Part shown: positions 1-13,380 of the stretch, piece by piece
Layout of the letters: each line of letters begins with the position of its first letter
Position numbering within the stretch: position 1 is the stretch's first letter
From: Phoebastria nigripes
Taxonomy: Eukaryota > Chordata > Aves > Procellariiformes > Diomedeidae
Direction of reading: 5' to 3'
NCBI GenBank assembly: GCA_035582835.1
Contig: JAYKAV010003066.1
Coordinates: forward strand, 2,710,749 to 2,774,748
DNA length: 64,000 bases
Notes under the pieces: model-generated
Seen by the model: the letters and a program-made list of their open reading frames with translations, nothing else
Told to the model about the DNA's origin: nothing
The model's database searches: none
Program-made: the position numbers and the translations under genes

Positions 1-1289
1 TTGAATCCTAAAGGAAGGTAAGACTGAAATTTGAGGAGGCCTTGTTTTGCTTTGCTTTGTAAGACTGCATCCCACGTGTTTAAAATACAACTAAATTTTT
101 CCTGACTTTACTGTGATTACCAGCAATTAACATCAAACCTTCTTCTAGCTGAATGGAATGAATTGTTAAATCTTGATAATTTATTAGTTAGCACCAAACC
201 TTGGCCTCATGAATGCCCAGAATTGATAAGTCAGGAAAGGTGAAACCTTTTTTTTGTAACTTCTGAAATGTAAAGATTATCAAAAAACCTTACAATTTTC
301 AATCCAAACAAAACAGATGACAAAAGACTCAGTGAGCACAGTACAAAAGAAGGCATCAGCAAAAGGAACCACCAGAGAGGCATTTTTCTCTTCCTATTTT
401 TTTACTAAGAGTAAGTGTCAACATTAAAGAAAGGAATATTGAAAGGCCTTGAAATCTTTGTATTTTCCTATAAAGGTAGCTTAGCTTATGTTGATTTCAG
501 TTTCATATGCTCCAAATTAATTTAAAAAGAAACAACAAAAAAGTCCTCTTTTAAATGATAATAGGTCACTCTGCACATAAAACCAAGAAAGGATTAATTA
601 ATTATTGAAAATCTGCTTCAGCTTATCTCAGCCAGTCAGGGTTAACCTATTTCAGGGAAAAACTCCCCAAAAATGTAGCTTTACTAAATACAAAGATTAT
701 ATAATTATCAGTCACAGTAACACATTATTACACCACATACTGTATGAAAGAGACTTTGAGATTGAATAAATAGCGGCAAGTCCTAAATTTAGTACATTAC
801 ACTTAAAGATCAGAGGCTTCCTGATTTTTTTGAGTACAGTTTAAAATTTTTTTTTGGTGTAATCAGTTATATTTTTTAATAGCGGAGCACTCAGTGAAGT
901 TCTTCTAGAGTATCAAAGTGGGGTTGGTGTAAAGCATTCAAATCTCTGTCTGTTAGATACTATCATACACCTGGAACTGCAAGGAAAAACAAGACACTGT
1001 TTTTCTTCAGTAAGTACTGGTGACAGAGAGTAATCACCATCCATGAGTAATTTCTAATATGGATAAAGATATATATTTTTTAACTATAACAGTTGCTAGA
1101 TCCCTACATGAATATGCTTTGAGAAAAAATACTAGTTCCTGCAAGAATCATCAAGAATTGAGAAAATCAGTAACGCCAATACTAGGCTACTTACTGCTCA
1201 TATTCACCTCACACCCTGCTCCAACTTAAGTGCAAACATTCTATGTAGATATAAATCACACTATAGGATCACCTATACATTCACCTCAC
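1..1289. other. AT-rich spacer or intron, no gene seen
   Basis: AT-rich sequence with stops in all frames. I see no recognisable repeat, RNA gene or coding block. A GTAAGT-type donor near 1,007 follows a short open stretch, but the splice context is weak and the encoded peptide is unremarkable, so it is not called. Confidence 0.5.
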
Positions 1290-1363
1290 CAGAGCATATT
1301 TGGCGTGGGTTATTCCGTGAGTGTCGTCTGCCATGCAGGATTTGGATGAATCTTGGTAGGATC
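1290..1363 (-). CDS. candidate internal exon, unknown protein (weak)
   Basis: On the minus strand an acceptor reading TCATTTTAG is followed by 74 nt open in one frame (two carried bases plus 24 codons), then a donor CTG|GTGAGG. The frame reads SYQDSSKSCMADD then THGITHAKYAL, with balanced, coding-like codons. A second frame is also open and the pyrimidine tract is weak. I do not recognise the family. It starts with two carried bases, which fits the one base carried by the candidate exon at 14,741-14,802. A chance open frame is a real possibility. Confidence 0.15.
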
Positions 1364-2605
1364 CTAAAATGACTTTCATGTCCTTCCCTTAAAAGGCGGC
1401 GTTGAGACATGGATGTGTATCCCTGTATCTTCACCAAGTTATTCACCAAAGGAAATAAAAAATCAGCTCTTCAGAATTACACTCTTCTAACACACTGAAA
1501 GATACTCTGATTTTGTTTTTAAATGTCAATGGAACATAAAATTTCTTCGTCAAATTCAAATGCTGCCAAAAAAGACAGAAAAAGGACGCAGATTTAAAGA
1601 GCTGGAAATGGGTGCAGTTCGGTTATTTGTATTGTATGTGCCTTTCCTCAGAAACCAAGACCTGGTTTTACTACAAAGAAAGAAGAAAAATCAGTTGCAC
1701 TTAATGGACTGAAAATGCCAAGATAGTTTCTGCACGAAGCTGCGAGACCCTCTCAGTTCCTAGCATGCTGCACCCAGCAGACAGGACATCTTGCCACAGC
1801 TTTCAGTCTGCTTTCAGTGTGACTAGTATGAATAAAGGAGGCACAGCTTCTCACGTAAGGAGGTCAGACTAGCAGATGAAATTTTCAAAAAAAAGTGTGA
1901 AACAGTCTGTTTTTCAGTGTCTCATCCAAAATAACTATAGCCAAACTAACAGCCCTGTGCTGTTGCCGATGAATAAAAGCCCCCACAAAACATCCAGTTT
2001 GTTAGTGCACTCCAGCCGCGCACAGCGATCCAAAGCCNCTGCTTATCCCAAGTACTATGGCCTCTGTCTTCACATCCTTCTTAACGTGAAGGATGTTCAG
2101 TTGTTGCAAAGAGACATCCGAGGTTTCTCCTGAAGAAGGGCAAGTTGAAGGTCTTTCTTATAATTTCACGGTCTTGCTCGTAAGTTCACAACTCAGAACT
2201 CCGAGGGCAGAAATCTCACGCCGACACTTGCTGCATTTCCTACTTCTGTGTCTGAAGCACCCTGTATTCCTCAGGGGCCAGCAAATTAAAAGAAAATACT
2301 GTTATCAATACAATGTTGTCAATTAGAAACTCCTCTTCAGTTTGTTTCCCTCAGTCACACTCTCACCATCAATCCACCTCCTCTTCCTCCCCCTNAATTT
2401 GCACAGAAGTGAGGACCGAGTCCCTCAGAGGCAAAGCCCGTTTCCAGAATATGCAAGCAGAGAGGTCTCACAAGAAAAACCCGAATCTTCCTGGGAGTTA
2501 ACAAACAACTAATAGGAAGGAAGGGAGGGGAAAGGAATCCCAGGCTTTCTTAAAACATATCAGGAAACCCTACACTGTCTGTTCCCCCTGTCTCTTTCAA
2601 TGCAG
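1364..2605. other. spacer or intron, nothing recognised
   Basis: AT-rich sequence with short open frames only and single ambiguous bases at about 2,038 and 2,395. The last 25 bases form a good polypyrimidine tract belonging to the next entry. Confidence 0.4.
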
Positions 2606-2790
2606 AAGAGAGGAAATTGATAATGCTGCTTTACTTGGCAGTCAACATTTTCCTCTCAATTCTGTTTAACTATGTCCTGTATGGCCACAGATCCACCACA
2701 ACCCCAATATATACCATTGCGCACATCAAACTGAAGTGTTTTGAAATATGGTGTACCAACTATCATTACTCTGAAAGCAAATTAAAACAG
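2606..2790 (+). CDS. candidate exon with strong acceptor, unknown product
   Basis: A very good acceptor (CCCCCTGTCTCTTTCAATGCAG) precedes 185 nt that are open in one frame after two carried bases and end at AAACAG|GTAACC. The frame begins ERKLIMLLYLAVNIFLSIL, a hydrophobic run that could be a membrane segment, followed by a polar part. The other two frames contain stops. The donor departs from consensus at +5. Codon usage is not especially coding-like and I know no matching family, so the splice-site quality is the only real support. Confidence 0.15.
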
Positions 2791-5700
2791 GTAACCTTTA
2801 GTAAAGTCACATTGAAGTAAATATTAACTAACTTATTACAAAATACTAGTTTGAATATACCTTGCTAACAGAGGAGAATCATTACAGTTTTAGCTGAAAA
2901 ACGTTTGACTTTCAACATGAAATCACAGGCAAACATGACAATCTTGAAATGTGATGATCAAGAAAGGTATCAAAATAAATACAAACTGATGCATTTCATG
3001 CAAATATCACTTGTTTTTCAAATTCATTATACTAAGCAGATGGACCACTGCATACTGCAGCCGTGCTACTCATCCTCGATCAAAGGCCTACCAAGTTTAA
3101 GGAAGGAAGGGAACAGCTTAGTGGTGGAAAACTATACACTGCCACCGTACTGTATATTCAGGGTTCAAACAACAGAGGAACTGAAATAAGGCACAGCATC
3201 CATACTAGACAAAATTCCGCATTTTCTTGTGCTGCTCATCACTGCGGGGCACAAAGCAGTGGTTCTGGTCAGATACAGGGGAACAATAGCATCTGCAGAG
3301 ACAACACTGCAACCTGCTCCTTGCTGCTGAGTTTCCAAGTGAAGGCACCAAATGTGACCAGGAGACGCCTGTGGCAGATTGCCAACCATCAGGGCTTTCC
3401 TCCTGCCTAGCAGGCTACTACTTGTTCAGGGCTTTTGGAGCACACCAGCCTCATGACCAAAGGACCTGATCTGCCAATTGAGTGGGACGCCGATGAAACT
3501 ACACATCTTCTTCCAGCAGCCGAGCCACCAGCTAGAAAAGTGGCTTTGTCCCAGCGGTGTTTTGAGTATGTGGTGACACTAGTGGCACATGGTGGAAACC
3601 TCACCAACAATTTGCGCAGAGGATTATTACAATAAAGCAAAAGGACGTTCTCCTTGCTTTCTTCACATATCAAATGCACACAGAAGACTGATGACTTGAG
3701 TTGTAAAGTTGTTAGTACACACAATCCTACTGAAAGCTACCCATTAGCTACATGCCTGTCCGCAAAACAAGCTTTTAATCTTCTTTCAAGCACTCAAATT
3801 TGTGCCTAGAAGCAAAGAAATTAATCACAACAATGGCTACGGTGGTGCGCAATCAGAAGGAAACAGATGGTGTAATGCTGCTGTTTGGAAAACACTGCAG
3901 TCTCTATCTCCAGGAAAATAATCTGAATATTTTCCCTTGCCGTTGGCATTACTATAACAAAAGCTCCTATTAGAAGGATTTCTTCTCTGCTCTGTACTGC
4001 ATCAGCAGACTACATAGCAGTCTAAAGACGGTAATATTCTTTGAGTGTCAGTTGGCAAAACCAACTAGACTGCACCTATCCCTTCTTTCACATCACATAA
4101 ACAGTAACATTCAATGGGTAACACCTCCACGATTATCTTTAAATGACTACAAACAGCCTGATGGAACCAACAAAATCATGGCAATGAAACAGGAGTTATT
4201 TTTCTCATGCTTCATTTCCAGGTCTGTTTCTGACTGCAGGCGTGGTGTTGCACATTGACAACAGAAGCAGCCACACTGACTTATGTCTGTATGCTCTCTC
4301 CNATTCTTGAGTCTGGGGAATCTCACAATATTTTAATACAATAACTTCAAGTTTTCTTGGGAATCNTTAAATTAAGCTGCCATCATTTTCATCAGTACTG
4401 GGTGTTCTCATCATTCCTTTCATCTTTTAGGAGATAGGAGCCTTATCTTTATGGGTCATCTCAAACGTCCTACTGTGATTTTTTCCTCCAAACCCTAACC
4501 ATTACTTATAGGCCCTTCCTTACAACCTCACATTCAGTGCAGCGCTGAAATGTTCGCATTATAGGACCATGTACCCCTCCTAACTGTACAGTGCGGGAGG
4601 CTCCGGTAGCAGAATCAACACTGCTCTAGTGTTTCTCCTGCGTTTCTTCCACTCCTCAAAACAAGTTAATCTTTGTATCTGCTGATATGCCACTGCCACT
4701 GGTGTTGCCATTTCTCTTTAACTGTAGATCTTGTTTTTCAGGGAAAAGAGTGCATCTCATGGACAAAAAAATATGGCACCTCTCATGCCTGGCACTTTGA
4801 GATCCCACCATGCACACACCGCACAGGAGTCCACCTGCGAGATCTGTATCTACCACTTCTCCTGTCTTTTCCCATGGAGTCCCTGCTCCCTGGGAGGAAC
4901 TCCTGCAGAGAAACTTCAGTATCAGAAGTGCCATCACATCCCCGATAAAAACCCAGAGGACTGACTGCAAGAGAGATCTCGCATGAAGAATATAAAAGAC
5001 TATGAAAATTATATGGGGAATTGCATCTAACACACATACGCAGAGCTCAGAAATTACTGTTTCTTGGAACAGTTTCTAANAAACAAGTATAAGGGTACAT
5101 ACAAGCTAAATCTCATAGTCTTTTCAAAAAGGTGTGTGTGCCATGTGTATCTTTCAGCATCAGCACATTCACAGTAAGAGTGGAAATGAAATGAGGGGGA
5201 AGAAAAGCGAAATGTTGTTTAGATTTTTCTGTTTAAAGCATGCTTCATCAATTATCTCTGCACACATTTATTTTGTTGAGAACAGTAGTACAAACAGAAA
5301 GCTAAACTGGACTCATGCTACATTATTGAACAAAATGATCGTTTTGCACGCATTAAAAATATAACATACAAGCTACTTTTAATCTGAAATGTAATCTGCT
5401 TTATAGAGTTGAAGACCCATATACCATAACAAGGTAGCACTGACTGTTGTTATGCTTAGACCTGAGCTTTCTTATAACCATACATAAATGTTGAATTATG
5501 GCAAGTATTATGCTTGTGTTGATTTTTAAAATTAAAAACAAGCTGACAAAAATTAATCCATGCCAGAGGCTATTCACTAGGCTAAAACTCAGTATCTCCC
5601 AAAAACACAGACAGTGATAAACATTCTCAATATTTTGATATTAATTTATTAAAGGTTAGGAGTTAAAAGAATTACTTGGTTTTACGAGAAATCTACCCAG

Positions 5701-7203
5701 AAACCCTGAATTAAGTTACAAGACTGAATTAGGTTAGTTGTCCAAGCTTAATCCTAACTGGATGTATCTGCTCGGAGACAAACCACGATTGTAATAAGCA
5801 TCAGATGAATATAAGTAGATCAGGACTGAGATAAATGGACAGCTTGGATTCTATTTATACTTGCACATTATGCTGCTGAACCACAGCTGCCAGTCTTTCT
5901 TTAAAGCAATCTCTCTCNNNNAAAAAAAAATCAACTAAAACAAATCCTAAAATCAATACAGAGCATTTCATAATTTAAATGTACAATAAGAGACAAAAAA
6001 ATTCACAAGATATAAAATTAGGGTTTCAATATTCTGGAATTGTTAATATTTAATTGTCAAGAGAACATAAAACTTGTAAAGCCTAACATCTGTCCCTCTA
6101 ATTTAAGTAATCTTATATTGCATGTCTGAATTTTGTGAGGGTTAGCAATAAATTTGACCCGTCTCCAGAAGAACAAGTTCCTCCACCATTAGCAATAGAA
6201 AATACTCAGAAAATCACAGTGGATCAGACAAATAACTAGAAGAGAACAGCTCTTTATGACCAGCCAAGCAAAGTGCGGTTCAACATCTAACAAGACAGCT
6301 CTTCTAGTTTGTTCTTTAATGAAAGTCCTTTAACTTTTGAAGGCAACTAGCGATCAACTTCAAAACCTCAGAGATGTTTTGGGAAAGAGCAAGGAAGCTG
6401 CACTTACACTGGTGAAGACCAGGAGGGCACAACATGGGAAAAGCCTGATTAGCACCTGGTGCCAATCTAAAGCTGCAGGTAAAGGCTACCCTGATATTGG
6501 AGTTAATTAAGCAACTGCCACCACCTGCTCACTCATTTATTTAAATTCTATTAGGTAAAATGACCTGGCAAATGACAACTACAGGTTGTGATTGAGCAGA
6601 TTTGTCAGAGTTATGAGGCCCACCTTTTTGGTCAGAAGTCAGGGCATGGGAAGAACAGGCATCTGTTCAGGTTAGGAAGCTCCTGGGAATTATTTTGGTC
6701 CTATGCTTGATACNGGCCCACGCTTTCACCCAACCACACCGGTTCAGCTCTGTGGTCAGTACCCAACTGCTGCTGCCATGAGCACAATGCAAGGGAGGGA
6801 GATAACCATGGCAGGCAGTGGGCCTGCAGAGAGGGGATTTTTGTGGCAAAAGGAGAAAGTAAGTGATGGGAGACCTTTGATGTTGCTGCACAGCTGTGCC
6901 TGCACACCACAGAGTCATGGTAAGGCGAAGCTGCTGATGTAAACCAGATAAAACAATGGCAGAGAAAAGAAGTGGCTTAAAATGGTTTATCAAATATAGC
7001 TTTATTGACAATGTCCTGTAAAGATACTACAGTTTCAGGCATATTGGCCATTCCCAGCCCATACACCCTGGGACACAGTGGTCATTCCCATCATGTGCTA
7101 GCTACATCTATAATCGATAATAATAATCAAACTAAGGGGTTGAGGATAAGTAGTTGCCTTTATATATTAAGTTATGCCAGTGGAAGCTCTGTTCAAAAAT
7201 CAT
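2791..7203. other. spacer or intron, no gene recognised
   Basis: About 4.4 kb with overlapping short open frames on both strands (for example 3,063-3,410 and 4,656-5,033), none with splice context or coding-like composition that I trust. A 4-base gap lies at 5,918-5,921 between a CT run and an A run, a typical assembly failure at simple sequence. Confidence 0.45.
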
Positions 7204-7264
7204 CTGTGTCTGTGTGTATATATATGTGTATATACATATCTATATAAACACATATGAACATATA
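7204..7264. repeat. TG/TA microsatellite
   Basis: Alternating purine-pyrimidine tract of TGTGTG, TATATA and ACATAT units, imperfect. Likely length-polymorphic. Alternating tracts of this kind can adopt non-B forms. Confidence 0.8.
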
Positions 7265-10200
7265 AAAATGAATACTACATGCAGTCAACAACATCGACTG
7301 ACCTTCCAGCAAACAGCTCTGTGCAGAATCAGCTGGGCAAGAGAAAGCCAAAATTTGATGTTGAAAGAACTTTTGCTGAAATTTAGGAATACTTTAATTA
7401 TGCTCAAAAGAGAGTTTTAGTTCAAACATTGTATCTTTTTAACAACTACAGCAGGTACACAGTACCTCCCCATCGGGTTGATTTCTGGCACAAGCAGCCA
7501 GAGAGGGAAAAGGGGTTTGTATGCATTTACACTCTGGCCAGATACTGCTGCTCTCCCCAGCCGGCTCTGCCACATTTGAGATTAGTGATCAGCTCACTAA
7601 TGAAACTTGCATTTCTTTCATTTCTCTACAGGAGACAGTGCAACCTCTTGCACCGCTTAAGAACACGTTTCTCAATTGTTCAGAAAGGCTGATTTTGGTG
7701 AGGTTCAGCACACCGCAAAATCTGTGATTAGATGGGTGATTTTCACAAGGTCTTTCCCTGAAGACGATACCTTTGACAATTACAAAGTGTGGAATATGGT
7801 ATAGACTGCTGCTGGATCTATGCATCTAGACAGCTCCCAGCAGAGGTGGGCCCTGGCTGTGGCTTATGGTGTTCTCAATAATCTAACGCGTACAGTGAGA
7901 AATGACTGCTATGCACCTACATAAATAGATGACGTTGTCTTGCTGTGCTACTGCAGGCCAGAAGCACTCTTTGAGCCTTCGGTCTCTGCTACCGTAATTT
8001 CCTTCCTCTGAAAAATGTTCTCTGTTGCCATGCTGTTTGGACCCAAGGGATCCTGTGCTCAGCTCTCACCTCTTCCCTGTCAGAGTTTAATTCTTTTCCA
8101 CATTTCACAATCCTCCCTCTTTAGTCTCTCCATGAATGGGGTATTAATAAAGCAAAAGAGTTTTCAGTTGAGTAGCTGCTTTGAAATTCTTCTGCATGCG
8201 CTGTTACACCGATTACACATTTATATGGCAGTAATCCACTCAGCACAAAAGAAACAGTGCTATTAATACTTCACAAAGCTGGTGTGCAGCTATAAGTAAT
8301 ACCTTTCAGGGACCTTTTAGAAATGCTGTAAAAATCCCTGGGCTGTAAGCACCTAACACAATTTTTCTCAGGCCACTGTTAGGATACAGCACAGTAGGTT
8401 TTCTATTGCAACTTTCTGAAATGGCCATAGGGGTGCAAGAGTGATAAATCATGTAAGTGTCTGGCGAAAGAATGAGATTTTCATAAAGAATTCATGAACT
8501 GCTGATTTCAATGGTTGCTCATGTAGGCCTCCAGCAAAATGGGATTTTCCCTGTGTACAGATAAACACACTTAGTTGAACTGGGATGAAGGGTATTACCG
8601 GTGGGACATTCGCCAGTTTACTAGACAGTCAAAGTTTTAGTCTGTTCAGAGTTAGTTTGCCTCATTCTGCTTATCAGTTAGTCAGTTCTAATAGACATAT
8701 TTTAATTACACAGTCATAATTAAAGATATTCAAACAAATAGATCTAAACACACAGTGAGAGAGAGACCAAGGGTCTTTACGCCATCTGGAACTGCAAAGG
8801 ACTAGGACAAGCCTGCGTTTAAGTTTAAAAATGAAAAGCTCTTTAACAACTAAGAATCAACAGACAATTTCCTTCTGAAAACGTAAAACAAATGCTGTAT
8901 GATATACAGTTACTTGGCTGTAATTCTTAGACTGAGAAACTCATTCCGTCTACAGCGTCTTACCAGCAAGCACCAACACTGAATACAGCCACAATCACAC
9001 AGGCACTCTGTTTGACCTGACCCAGTACTGCTGCCAAAAGGAGGATTCCCGCTCCCAGTAACCTCCCCCGCCTTGCTTTCCTGGTGTGGGCATTTGCATT
9101 TGTGCAGCCGCATGGTGAATTATACACGGATATGTTCCAGGTAGGACAAGCAGGACAGGGACACATGATGTGGCTCCTGCTTAAAGCCAATAACCCTGGC
9201 ACAAAATGCGGTATGTGGAAAGCTGCTGAAATTACAGATACCTATTGATTTCCAGCTTGGGCATATTGGTTAATGATTATTTCCTAAAATGAGTACTGCA
9301 AGCTGTGCTTGTCTCTTCTGGATTCTTCAGCAGAGATTTTCTCATGATTTAATAAAATAGTACTACTGATTACTATTTATGGCTATACACTTAGAGACCC
9401 AATAAAGGCACAATGGGCAAATGCATTATTGGAGTTACAGTCTCCAAATGAATTATTACATCAAAACATGTTGAAAGGCAATGAAGGTTTTGTGAATTAA
9501 ATGTATGAAGTAGAAATAGGCAGTGATGAAATAAAGGTTTCTCTTGACATAGTCTCACTGCGTGAAAACACTGAAGGAAATAACATTGTTAGTATGGAAG
9601 CTACTGAGAAAGAAAAAATCAAGACATTACATAAAAAATTATACCTGAGCAAAAATATTTTCCTGCATATTTTCTCATGTATATAGAGCCTACAAAGGGT
9701 ACAAAATGTGGATCCCCACAGCTGTAGAGCTGTACAACCAAAGGTCAATTGGAGTCAGTAGCCCTTTCCTCCCTCTCAGATTTTAGTCTCATTTGCTACA
9801 TTTGGATTCACAGATTATTTTTTTCCAGACAATCTAAATGATGCTTCTCACTTGTCAGTTAAAGGTAGTGCTGTGCCAACAGTTTTTATTTGTCCCCATA
9901 CAGAAGAAATGTTACACAGGCATGCTCTGCTGTCCCTCAAGGATGTGTTTCTGTAAAAGTGTGACACTTAAAATCATTACCCCATTGCGTCACTCTTCAT
10001 CCTCAACTGACTCGACCAATCCCCATCTTTGAGGAGGGTGATCTGCTCCAGAAAGCTGGCATCTCTTCCAGGTGACAGCTCTGATCCTGCTCTCACCAGT
10101 CTATCCACCATGCCATATATACTGTCCCTGTGCATTTAAACTGTGTGTATTTTAGTCCCTGCACACATCCCACCCTCTCCACAGAAAAACCGCTTTACCC

Positions 10201-10709
10201 TCCAAGCAACCTCTGGTGTTTCACCTCTGTGATTGACAACAGTTAGCAGAACAGGGTGGTCAACAATCAGCAGTGGAACTCCAAATGCAAGGACAGGCTC
10301 GTCTCGGGAACCGGTCCTTTCGTTGTGCAATCAAACATAAATCGGAGACTTGGTCACAGGAGCAATCTTTGCTCAGATTAGTGATGTGTAGAGGCCACAA
10401 CATATTGACCTTCCCCATCAGAAGAACACATGGGATTTCCAGATATCTCCTTGGAGTCAGAAGCAGGTAGGAAAATGAAACAGAAAAGGCACAGATGCTG
10501 CAGTTCATGTTAAAGATACACAACAAACAAACATTTTAGAACTTCCCAGCTGCTCCCGAATCCAAATAAATCCAAATCAAAGCAAAGTTATATCAGGGAA
10601 AAGGTTGTTACTGAGTGCAGACACTTTGCAGAATACAGGCTTAACTATAGTTTATATAGCTCTTTGTTAAACCATGAATTATACCATGCAAGCTATTCTG
10701 CATCAAATG
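7265..10709. other. spacer or intron, nothing recognised
   Basis: Mixed composition with no recognisable transposon ends, RNA gene or exon. Short open frames in overlapping phases on both strands look like chance. Confidence 0.4.
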
Positions 10710-10760
10710 TTAGTGGTAGAGCACTCTGCTTTGCAGCTACATGCCTGGATGTTGCTGCTG
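10710..10760 (+). repeat. decayed tRNA-like stretch (alanine-type)
   Basis: The run TTAGTGGTAGAGCACTCTGC and the following TTTGCAG resemble the D-arm and anticodon arm of vertebrate tRNA-Ala with a TGC anticodon. The anticodon stem does not pair well. There is no acceptor stem and no B-box (GGTTCRANNCC) at the expected distance. It is therefore at most a relic of a tRNA gene or tRNA-derived SINE, not a functional tRNA. The resemblance was judged by eye. Confidence 0.3.
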
Positions 10761-11207
10761 TCCTGAATACTTATAATATCTTATAACATTTCCCTATATA
10801 CAACCATTTAATTATCTTCAAACATTTAAAACCAATCTGGGAAAACTACTACAATGTATAGTATATGAATATGGCAAAACAAAACAAAAATCAGTAAATA
10901 AAAGAAACAACTGGCTACTACAAAAATTAACAAAACCCTATTATTTTAAGTAGTAAGATCTAGAAGCCTTCATAAAGTCACTGTGTTTTGATCTGTTAAA
11001 GTTCCATTTAGAGTGAGCAGAAAATTTTTTGCTCAAGAAATAAGCTCTGCCACAATGGCACTGGAGCGCCTGTGTGCTTTGCTGGAAAGATTTTAACCAC
11101 TGGGACAATTTTTAACACTGCAGGCTGCCACCAAATTCCACCAGCCAGCCAGGCAGGCAACAGGTCCCATGTGCCCAGCCCACATACCCGAGGACACAGG
11201 AGACTCC

Positions 11208-11328
11208 TGGGACATCTCCATCCTGGAACTCAACTGAGCATGTCCATAATAAGTAGATTGGCTTTGAGCAGGTGGTTGGACTAGATGACCCCGAAGAAGT
11301 CCTTTCCAATCTAAATTATTCTATGATC
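11208..11328 (+). mobile_element. CR1 LINE 3' end, 5'-truncated
   Basis: The stretch GACATCTCCATCCTGGAACT, then GCTTTGAGCAGGTGGTTGGA, CTAGATGACC and AGTCCTTTCCAATC, ending ATTCTATGATC, follows the order of the avian CR1 3' untranslated region. It is a short, severely 5'-truncated copy, as is usual for CR1. Mutations in the core (CCCCGAAGAAG where newer copies have an A/T-rich spacer) and a single decayed terminal unit suggest an older insertion than the one near 17.7 kb. It carries no coding sequence. Confidence 0.88.
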
Positions 11329-12879
11329 ATCTTGCCCATTTAGCTCCCTTGCTGTTATCCAGCTGCGTTCACTGCTTTGATTCCCACAGAGAAAAAGGGA
11401 ACCATTTTCGGTGCTAAATTTATATCGGTTCTTTCAATTTCCCAGTGAATTAATAATTTAGCAGAATTTTATCTTCCTCGTTTTAGAGTTATGTGAAGAA
11501 GCCAAGTGGTAAAGTAAAACATTAAATTATTTACAAGTTGTACACACATGCAGGCAGATAAATGGTGTAGCATTATATATTTAACAGTTGTTAGAAAGTA
11601 CAGGAACTATAAGCATGATAGCCAAACTCCTTTGTCAAAGGAGAGAACAGTAGTCTTCAAGTCTGTGTTAATTTTTTTAGACATTAAAAAGAGCTAAAGC
11701 AAATGTATTTAAGGTAGATCTAAAGTCTGTACAAACTTCAGAGCTACCAGAGTAAGCAGTTTCTGGCTGCCAATGAAGGAATGAGACTCCATTTCCCTAT
11801 TGGCAGAATTCTTCATGAAAGGCAATTAAAGCCCTGCTCCGTGTTTTAGCAGGATGGAATTGAATAAATCACAAGTGTACAGAACTTTCAAGTGCTGGCA
11901 GCTGATTAGGTTATCACAGACTAGGAGAACAAATTATAAATTCATTTGTCATGGGTTGACAGTGCTATAAAACAATGAACAGATCCTAAATCTCCAGATC
12001 CTAAGTCTCCAATTACCAACTCTATTCAGTTTGCTTAAATGAAGGATTATGACTTCTTTCTTTGGTGCTCAAGAAATAAAGAACTAAGAAATAATATTAA
12101 ACTGCTGAATTTTTACACCTTACAACTCCAAATAAACCCTACACATGATGAAGACAAGTACAGCAAACAGAATTCCTCATAATTCAGCCTTTCTAAATGT
12201 ATTTACTGTTTTACACATGCAGCTGAACAACCTCTTTCAAATAAAATTTAACCAGAAATAGGTTTGAAAAATGGAAATAGGTTTGAAGTATCATCCCCAG
12301 AATATTTCCTACAAAGTAACCGTGAGACAGAACAAAATACTGCTACACTCTTTTTTTTTTCCCCTGTAACTTCACATTTTTCTTGAAAACTGATTTAAAA
12401 GATATTTCTTTCTTAATGTCCATATATTTTACACAAAGACCTTCTGTTAAAATTCATCTGGCTATCTGAGCCCCCGTCCCTCAAATGCACACAGACAGAC
12501 ATAGTCATTAAAGGATTGGCTGAACAAGGTCTCCTTTCTTTTCTGAAGGGGGCCCCTCTAACAAAGGACCTTGGAAAGTAGTCTTTATTGTTAGGCACCG
12601 GGTGATGCAATTTTTTATGGCAGTGAAGATTTAGGATCCACTTCCTCTATGTCCTGACAAATAGTCACGTCTCTTATCCACACTGTATTAGCATCCTTCT
12701 ACCCTCTGGTTTTGACAAACAGTTACGGCTTGTCATTGATTTTAAGTTCAGCAGGAACCCCTTTGAGCACCTAATACAAGCTCCACCATACCCAGAAGGT
12801 AGTTTTCTATCNGTAACATGTGTTAAGCCCATAACCTCTCGTGTAATCACAGCAAGAGGAAAGGGTAAAGGCACCTCCA
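11329..12879. other. spacer; small tandem duplication near 12.0 kb
   Basis: Non-coding AT-rich sequence. At 11,980-12,009 a 15-base unit (CAGATCCTAAATCTC, then CAGATCCTAAGTCTC) is present twice in tandem with one difference. Near 12,255-12,290 the phrase GAAATAGGTTTGAA also occurs twice. No gene is seen. Confidence 0.5.
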
Positions 12880-13380
12880 GCTTTGGGGCTTGCCCTCAGA
12901 AACACCCAATCTGGCCGGGAGCTCACTCCTTTCCCTGGTGCAAGCCCCTGCCTCCTCTCACCAGCAAAAGACCACCAGGCACGGGAGGCAGAATGATCCC
13001 CAGCAGAATAAACGTGGCTGCCAGCACAAGGTGGAGGCGAGCCTGCCAGCTTGGAGAAGGCCAGTCAGTGAGACTGCAGCACGAGGGGAAGGGAGGCTAG
13101 ACTTGGGTGACGGAAGATGTTGGGCAAAAAGAGACACCACAAGGAGGCCTGTGGAAAGGAAGGGACTTGGTACAGGGGAGGCTGGGGAGGGGCAGCAGGG
13201 ACTGAAGGAGAGCGAGGGCAGAGGAGATACAGGCACTGGGAGAGGAGGTGCAATGTGAGGCTGGGTGCAGCAGATGGACCTCGGGCAGGAGGCCAGAGCA
13301 GGGACCTGCTTAGGACAACAGTAATGGGGAACCAAAAGGCCAAGATGAGAGTTAACTTTGCAGGACTCATATGAGGAGAG
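12880..13380. other. GC-rich, purine-skewed block
   Basis: The plus strand is strongly enriched in G and A (GGAAGGGAGG-like phrases), so the minus strand is pyrimidine-rich. The skew keeps stop codons rare and creates long open frames on both strands (a 159-codon frame at 13,065-13,544 minus and a 122-codon frame at 12,890-13,258 plus) that look compositional, not coding. It holds the G-quadruplex motif at 13,175-13,200. It may be an old repeat or a diverged regulatory block. I recognise no element. Confidence 0.5.
13175..13200 (+). promoter_or_regulatory. predicted G-quadruplex motif
   Basis: Four G-runs (13,175-13,178, 13,184-13,187, 13,189-13,192, 13,198-13,200) are separated by loops of 5, 1 and 5 bases, matching the G3+N1-7 pattern. 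The motif is clear in the sequence. Any regulatory role is inference. Confidence 0.6.
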
